Part shown: positions 7,890 to 11,682 of the stretch, piece by piece
Layout of the letters: each line of letters begins with the position of its first letter
Position numbering within the stretch: the stretch's first letter is position 1
Origin: Actinomycetes bacterium
GTDB taxonomy: Bacteria; Actinomycetota; Actinomycetes; Actinomycetales; Microbacteriaceae
DNA: 11,682 bases
Assembly: GCA_023421635.1 (NCBI GenBank)
Contig: JAEZSU010000115.1
Coordinates: forward strand, 1 to 11,682
Direction: 5' to 3'
Notes under the pieces: model-generated
Told to the model about the DNA's origin: nothing
The model's input: only the letters and a program-made list of their open reading frames with translations
Database searches by the model: none
Made by a program: the position numbers and the translations under genes

Positions 7890-8627
7890 TCACCAGCGTC
7901 CGAGCGCCACCGCGACCGCGGCGAGGGCGGCGGGACCCGCCGTCGAGGTGCGGAGCACCTCCGGACCGAGCCGCGCGATGCGTGCACCGGCGGCTCGGAG
8001 CGTCTCCAGTTCCTCCGGAGCGATGCCGCCCTCGGGGCCGACGACGAGCACGATCTCCGCCGCCTCTCGCACCTCCGCCGCGAGGGCGGTGACCGCATCC
8101 TGTGCGCTCGGTTCGAGCACGACCACGAGCGCGGATGCGGCGCGCTCGGCCAGCCGCGCGGTGCGCGTGAGCGGGGTGACCACGGGGATCCACGCCCGAT
8201 GCGCCTGTTTGGCCGCCTCCCGGACGATGCTCTCCCAGCGCGCCCTGCCCTTCTCGGCCTTCATGCCCTCCCAGCGCGAAACGCTGCGCGCGGCCTGCCA
8301 CGGCACGATCTCGTCGACGCCGAGTTCCGTGGCAGCCTGCACCGCCAACTCGTCGCGGTCCCCCTTCGCGAGGGCCTGCACCAGCACCAGCCGGGGCGAC
8401 GCGACCGGCACGGCGCGCCGCTGCGCGACCCGGACCGTGACCTCCTTGGGAGTGACGGCCTCGCAGGTGCCCTCGAGCCACGTGCCCGCGCCGTCGCCGA
8501 CGCTCACCGCCTCGCCGACGCGCAGCCGCCGGACCGTGGCGGCGTGGTGCGCCTCGGCACCGGTGAGCACCACGAGCCCGCCGGGTGCGACGGCACCCGC
8601 GGACGGATCGACGAAGTGCAGCGGCAC
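7890..8627 (-). CDS. rsmE: 16S rRNA (uracil1498-N3)-methyltransferase RsmE
   Basis: SPOUT-class, SAM-dependent methyltransferase that forms m3U1498 in 16S rRNA of the 30S subunit; cytoplasmic. The protein has 245 aa. The N-terminal PUA-like domain shows HHAATVRRLRVGE (27-39). The catalytic part has QALAKGDRDELAVQAATELG (84-103), QAHRAWIPVV (141-150), GPEGGIAPEE (197-206) and the knot motif LGPEVLRTSTAGPAA (220-234), where many bacteria read LGxRILRxETA. The start is GTG at 8627, with only 3 nt separating it from the dnaJ stop, so translation is probably coupled. dnaJ-rsmE adjacency is common across bacteria. Confidence 0.94.
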   Translation of the reverse strand: MPLHFVDPSAGAVAPGGLVVLTGAEAHHAATVRRLRVGEAVSVGDGAGTWLEGTCEAVTPKEVTVRVAQRRAVPVASPRLVLVQALAKGDRDELAVQAATELGVDEIVPWQAARSVSRWEGMKAEKGRARWESIVREAAKQAHRAWIPVVTPLTRTARLAERAASALVVVLEPSAQDAVTALAAEVREAAEIVLVVGPEGGIAPEELETLRAAGARIARLGPEVLRTSTAGPAALAAVAVALGRW

Positions 8628-8630
8628 GGC

Positions 8631-9737
8631 TCAGCCGTTCCGGAACTTGTCCCGGAGCTTCGCGAACAGCCCCTGCTGATACTCCGCGAGCCGCGGGGCG
8701 GGCGCCTTGGAACGCTTGGCGAACTCCTCGATGAGCGCGCGCTCCTTGTGGTCGAGCTTGGTGGGGGTGACCACGTGCACCCCGACCCGGAGGTCGCCGC
8801 GCTGCGTGCCGCGCAGTGGCGTGATGCCGCGACCCTTGATCGTCAGCACGTCACCCGCCTGCACGCCGGGGCGGATCTCCAGGTCGACCGGACCGTCGAG
8901 CGACTCGATCTGGGTGCGGGTGCCGAGGATCGCGTCCGTCATCGACACGTCGAGGGTGGCGAGCAGGTCGTCGCCGTCGCGGCTGAACACCTCGTGCGGC
9001 GCCACCGTGACCTCCAGGTACAGGTCGCCGGAGGGGCCGCCGGCCTGACCGACCTCGCCCGAGCCCGGCAGCTGCAGCCGCAGCCCGCTCTCCACCCCGG
9101 CGGGGATGTCGACGGAAACGGTGCGGCGGGCACGCACCCGGCCCTGCCCGTGGCAGGTGGCGCAGGGGTACGGGATGGTGGTGCCGTAGCCCTGGCAGGC
9201 CGTGCACGGCTGGCTGGTCACGACGTTGCCGATGAGGCTGCGGACCGTGCGCTGCACGTTGCCCGAGCCGTGGCAGATCTCGCAGGTGACTGGTGCCGTG
9301 CCCGGCTGGCAGCATCCGCCTTCGCAGGTCTCGCAGAGCACCGCGGTGTCGACCTCGATGTCGCGGTGCACGCCGAAGACGACGTCGCCGAGTTCGAGGG
9401 TGATACGCACGAGCGCGTCCTGCCCGCGCTCGCGGCGCGAGCGGGGACGGGATCGCTGCGCCCCGCCGCCACCGAAGAAGGTGTCGAAGATGTCGCTGAA
9501 CCCGCCGAACCCGGCGCCGCCGAACGACCCGCCGGTGTCGCCCATGTCGTACCGCCGGCGCTGTTCGGGGTCGCTCAGCACGTCGTAGGCGTGCGTGACG
9601 AGCTTGAACCGCTCGGACGCCTCCTCCCCCGGGTTGACGTCGGGGTGCAGCTCGCGCGCGAGCCGCCGGTACGCCTTCTTGATCTCCTCCGGGGTCGCCT
9701 CGCGCGAGACCCCCAGCACTTCGTAGTGGTCAGCCAC
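8631..9737 (-). CDS. dnaJ: co-chaperone DnaJ (HrcA-linked DnaJ2 type)
   Basis: Hsp40 co-chaperone that stimulates DnaK ATPase activity and delivers unfolded clients; cytoplasmic. The protein has 368 aa. The J domain (about 4-66) has HPD at 31-33, followed by a Gly/Phe-rich stretch (68-93). The zinc region has four Cys motifs near 135-142, 152-159, 178-185 and 192-199; the first reads CETCEGGCC, so the last Gly of CxxCxGxG is Cys. C-terminal substrate-binding and dimer domains follow. The start is GTG at 9737, 5 nt after an AGGAAGG SD. Linkage to hrcA, without grpE or dnaK here, marks it as the actinobacterial DnaJ2; a second dnaJ near dnaK is expected elsewhere. Heat regulation through the upstream CIRCE is likely. 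Confidence 0.96.
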   Translation of the reverse strand: MADHYEVLGVSREATPEEIKKAYRRLARELHPDVNPGEEASERFKLVTHAYDVLSDPEQRRRYDMGDTGGSFGGAGFGGFSDIFDTFFGGGGAQRSRPRSRRERGQDALVRITLELGDVVFGVHRDIEVDTAVLCETCEGGCCQPGTAPVTCEICHGSGNVQRTVRSLIGNVVTSQPCTACQGYGTTIPYPCATCHGQGRVRARRTVSVDIPAGVESGLRLQLPGSGEVGQAGGPSGDLYLEVTVAPHEVFSRDGDDLLATLDVSMTDAILGTRTQIESLDGPVDLEIRPGVQAGDVLTIKGRGITPLRGTQRGDLRVGVHVVTPTKLDHKERALIEEFAKRSKAPAPRLAEYQQGLFAKLRDKFRNG

Positions 9738-9785
9738 TGTCGCCTTCCTGTCCGCGATCCGCGCGGGATTACCGGTACGCGCCCG

Positions 9786-10826
9786 TCACCGGGCGCGCTC
9801 GTCCTCGTCGAGCAGCCGGCTGAGATACCGGGCGACCGCCCGGACCGCGCCGAGGTTGCTCGGATAGTCCATCCGCACCGGACCGAGCACGCCCACGCGC
9901 GCCCGCCCGCCGCTGGTGTCGTAGTCGCTCGCGAGCACCGAGGCCTCTTCGAGGCCGAACGGCTGGTTCTCGCGTCCGATGGATGCGGCCAGCCCGTGCT
10001 CGTCGGCGACCATCTCGTCCACGAGCCGCAGCAGCGTCACCTGCTCCTCGAGCGCCTCGAGGAGCGGCGAGATGCTGCCGCGGAAGTCGCCCTCGCTGCG
10101 CGCGAGGTTGGCCGCGCCCGCCATGACCAGCCGGTCCTGCCGGAATTCGTCGAGTTCCTCGGCCACCACGCGGAGCACCCCGAGCAGCGCCATGTCACCG
10201 CGCGGGCCGTCCGCGGGCAGGGCGTCGGCGGCATGCTGCACGATGGTCACCCCGTCCTGCACGGAGCGGCCGGTGACCAGCACCGAGACCCGCGCGCGCA
10301 GCGTGCTGACGTCGGCCTCGTCGAGGTCGTCCGGGACGGCGGCGATGCGCTGGGAGACACGCCCGGTGTCGGTGACGAGGATCACGACGGCACGGCTGCC
10401 GCCGAGGTGCACGAGCTCGACGTGGGTGATGGTCGCGCGCTCGAACGACGGGTACTGGACGAGCGCGACCTGACCGGTGAGCTGCGTGAGCGCCCGGACG
10501 GTGCGCGCCAGCAGGTCGTCGAGGTCGGTGGGTTCCGAGAGGAAGGAGGTGATGGCGTTGCGCTGGGCGGGGCTGAGCGGTCGCACCTCGGCGAGGTGGT
10601 TGACGAAGACGCGGTAGCCCTTGTCGGTCGGCACGCGCCCCGACGAGGTGTGCGGCGCGGCGATGAGCTCCTCGTCCTCGAGCAGCGCCATGTCGTTGCG
10701 GATCGTCGCGGCGGACACGCCGAACTGATGCCGGTCCACGATCGACTTGCTGCCGACGGGCTCACGCGTCGCGACGTAGTCCTGCACGATGGCGCGAAGC
10801 ACCTCGAGGCCCCGTTCGCTGACCAC
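9786..10826 (-). CDS. hrcA: heat-inducible transcriptional repressor HrcA
   Basis: Repressor that binds CIRCE operators of class I heat-shock genes; GroEL usually keeps it folded and active. The protein has 346 aa. The N-terminal winged helix includes SERGLEVLRAIVQDYV and GVSAATIRNDMALLEDEELI (36-55), then the family signature TSSGRVPTDKGYRVFV (60-75). The GAF-like core and dimerisation region fill the rest. GTG at 10826 was chosen: it follows a strong GGGGAGGAGG SD, and the protein start MVSERGLEVLRAI matches the family; upstream in-frame codons run through the CIRCE and hemW and are discarded. First gene of the operon, 48 bp before dnaJ. Confidence 0.96.
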   Translation of the reverse strand: MVSERGLEVLRAIVQDYVATREPVGSKSIVDRHQFGVSAATIRNDMALLEDEELIAAPHTSSGRVPTDKGYRVFVNHLAEVRPLSPAQRNAITSFLSEPTDLDDLLARTVRALTQLTGQVALVQYPSFERATITHVELVHLGGSRAVVILVTDTGRVSQRIAAVPDDLDEADVSTLRARVSVLVTGRSVQDGVTIVQHAADALPADGPRGDMALLGVLRVVAEELDEFRQDRLVMAGAANLARSEGDFRGSISPLLEALEEQVTLLRLVDEMVADEHGLAASIGRENQPFGLEEASVLASDYDTSGGRARVGVLGPVRMDYPSNLGAVRAVARYLSRLLDEDERAR

Positions 10827-10842
10827 GTCCCCTCCTCCCCGG

Positions 10843-10869
10843 TTGGCACTCCATCCCTGCGAGTGCCAG
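10843..10869. promoter_or_regulatory. CIRCE operator (HrcA-binding site)
   Basis: TGGCACTC (10844-10851), a 9-nt spacer and GAGTGCCA (10861-10868) form a perfect 8-bp inverted repeat with the standard CIRCE spacing; the consensus is TTAGCACTC-N9-GAGTGCTAA. It lies 16 bp upstream of the hrcA start, the classic autoregulatory position. As the only clear operator seen before the operon, it should govern all genes transcribed from this promoter. Confidence 0.93.
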
Positions 10870-10873
10870 TCTA
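10868..10873 (-). promoter_or_regulatory. candidate -10 box of the hrcA operon promoter
   Basis: TAGACT (10873-10868, TANNNT type) touches the upstream edge of the CIRCE, placing the start site within the operator, as expected for HrcA repression. No convincing -35 is seen 16-18 nt upstream. Confidence 0.4.
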
Positions 10874-10896
10874 TCGCGGGCAGCCGGGAGCGGGCT

Positions 10897-11682
10897 TCAG
10901 GCGGTGAGCGTGTGGACCACCGCGTCGGCGAGGAGCCGGCCGCGACGGGTGAGCACGAGCCGACCGCGAATCGCATCCGGCGCCTCCACCAGGCCGTCCG
11001 CGATGAGCTGCGCGACGGCGCGACGACCCGAGGCGTCCAGTTCGTCCAGCGCCAGGCCCTCGCGGATGCGGGAGCGCAGCAGCACCCGTTCCAGCCGTGC
11101 CGCCTCCGCATCCGGGATCTCGCGGGCGGCCGCGGGCGACGAGCCGGCGGCGAGCCGCTGGGCGTAGGCCGCGGGATGCTTCACGTTCCACCAGCGCACC
11201 CCGCCCACGTGGCTGTGCGCGCCGGGGCCGAACCCCCACCAGTCGGTGCCGCGCCAGTACGCCAGGTTGTGGCGCGAGCGGTGTGCGTCGCCGCGCGCCC
11301 AGTTCGACACCTCGTACCACTCCAGCCCTGCCCGGGCGGCGAGGTCGTCGACCAGCTCGTACATGTCGGCCTGCAGGTCGTCGGAGGGTGGCTGCAGCTC
11401 GCCGCGTCGGATGCGGCGGTGCAGCGGCGTGCCCTCCTCGACGATCAGCGCGTACGCCGAGAGGTGGTCGGTGCCGAGCGCGAGTGCCGTCTCCACGGAC
11501 GCGCGCCACTGGTCGAGGGTCTCCCCCGGCGCCCCGTAGATGAGATCGACGCTGACGTCGAGTCCCGCGGACCGCGCCGCCGCCACCGCTGTCGCCACGT
11601 TCTGCGGCGCGTGCGTGCGATCCAGCGTCGCCAGCACCTCGGGCACCGCCGACTGCATCCCGATCGAGAGCCGGGTCACCCC
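10897..11682 (-). CDS. hemW: HemW-like radical SAM protein (heme chaperone), N-terminus beyond the window
   Basis: Radical SAM family protein of the HemW (formerly HemN-like, coproporphyrinogen-dehydrogenase-like) group, thought to bind heme and deliver it to respiratory enzymes. Only the C-terminal 261 residues are visible, out of about 400. The frame is open at the edge; the visible start GVTRLSIGMQS matches an internal family motif, so the GTG there is not the start. DLIYGAPGETLDQW, HLSAYALIVEEGTPL, YEVSNWARGD and GFGPGAHSHV are typical HemW blocks, and a HemW C-terminal domain follows. The CxxxCxxC iron-sulfur motif that decides HemW versus HemN must lie outside. It ends 70 bp before the hrcA start on the same strand, with no obvious terminator between, so some read-through into hrcA is possible. 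Confidence 0.9.
   Translation of the reverse strand, partial: GVTRLSIGMQSAVPEVLATLDRTHAPQNVATAVAAARSAGLDVSVDLIYGAPGETLDQWRASVETALALGTDHLSAYALIVEEGTPLHRRIRRGELQPPSDDLQADMYELVDDLAARAGLEWYEVSNWARGDAHRSRHNLAYWRGTDWWGFGPGAHSHVGGVRWWNVKHPAAYAQRLAAGSSPAAAREIPDAEAARLERVLLRSRIREGLALDELDASGRRAVAQLIADGLVEAPDAIRGRLVLTRRGRLLADAVVHTLTA

Noticed and set aside
7501..8481. Longer HIT frame (326 aa) as an rsmE-HIT-like fusion
   Set aside because: The upstream residues are an out-of-frame reading of rsmE. The HIT protein starts at 7848 with the usual length.
8199..10907. 902-codon open frame on the plus strand
   Set aside because: It runs antisense through rsmE, dnaJ and hrcA and crosses the CIRCE; its composition is typical of a shadow frame, and the opposite strand has clear families.
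9786..11111. Longer hrcA frame with 95 extra N-terminal residues
   Set aside because: The extra part crosses the CIRCE and hemW and looks non-coding; GTG-10826 has a strong SD and a family-typical N-terminus.

Overview
The window looks like chromosomal DNA from a high-GC Actinomycetota bacterium, most likely Microbacteriaceae and close to Microbacterium. The evidence is GC-rich codon use throughout, frequent GTG/TTG starts, an actinobacterial DnaJ2 next to HrcA, an actinobacterial-type LeuA, and the gene order hrcA-dnaJ-rsmE-HIT-phoH-ybeY-corC-era-leuA. Taxonomy is inferred from family resemblance only; no search was run. There are no tRNA or rRNA genes, no CRISPR array and no insertion sequence.

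Layout. Positions 2-715 (+) hold the 3' part of a TRIC/UPF0126 membrane protein gene. It converges on leuA (771-2531, -), and two strong hairpins sit at the junction. The 171-bp gap upstream of leuA (2532-2702) is not empty. On the minus strand it holds a likely leaderless promoter, a 16-codon leader peptide with three consecutive Leu codons, an 11-bp hairpin, and a loop-to-Shine-Dalgarno complementarity. Together these match a leucine-responsive pseudoknot leader (the actinobacterial LEU element). From 3617 to 10826 a compact minus-strand operon runs hrcA > dnaJ > rsmE > HIT > phoH > ybeY > corC > bile-salt-hydrolase-like gene > era. Several junctions overlap by 4-8 nt. A CIRCE operator (10843-10869) lies just upstream of hrcA. 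The window ends inside hemW, whose N-terminus is beyond the edge.

How the genes work together. HrcA binding at CIRCE should make the operon heat-inducible. DnaJ is a chaperone. RsmE, YbeY, PhoH (YbeZ-like), CorC (YbeX-like) and Era all connect to 16S rRNA maturation, modification or ribosome homeostasis, and phoH-ybeY-corC parallels E. coli ybeZYX. The cluster therefore reads as a protein-quality and ribosome-maturation operon.

The odd member is the cholylglycine/bile salt hydrolase (Ntn-hydrolase) gene between corC and era. It has lower GC than its neighbours, keeps all catalytic residues I checked, and overlaps the TTG start of era by 4 nt. I see no evidence of a wholly new multi-gene system. 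The two points most worth following are this embedded hydrolase and the leuA leader RNA.
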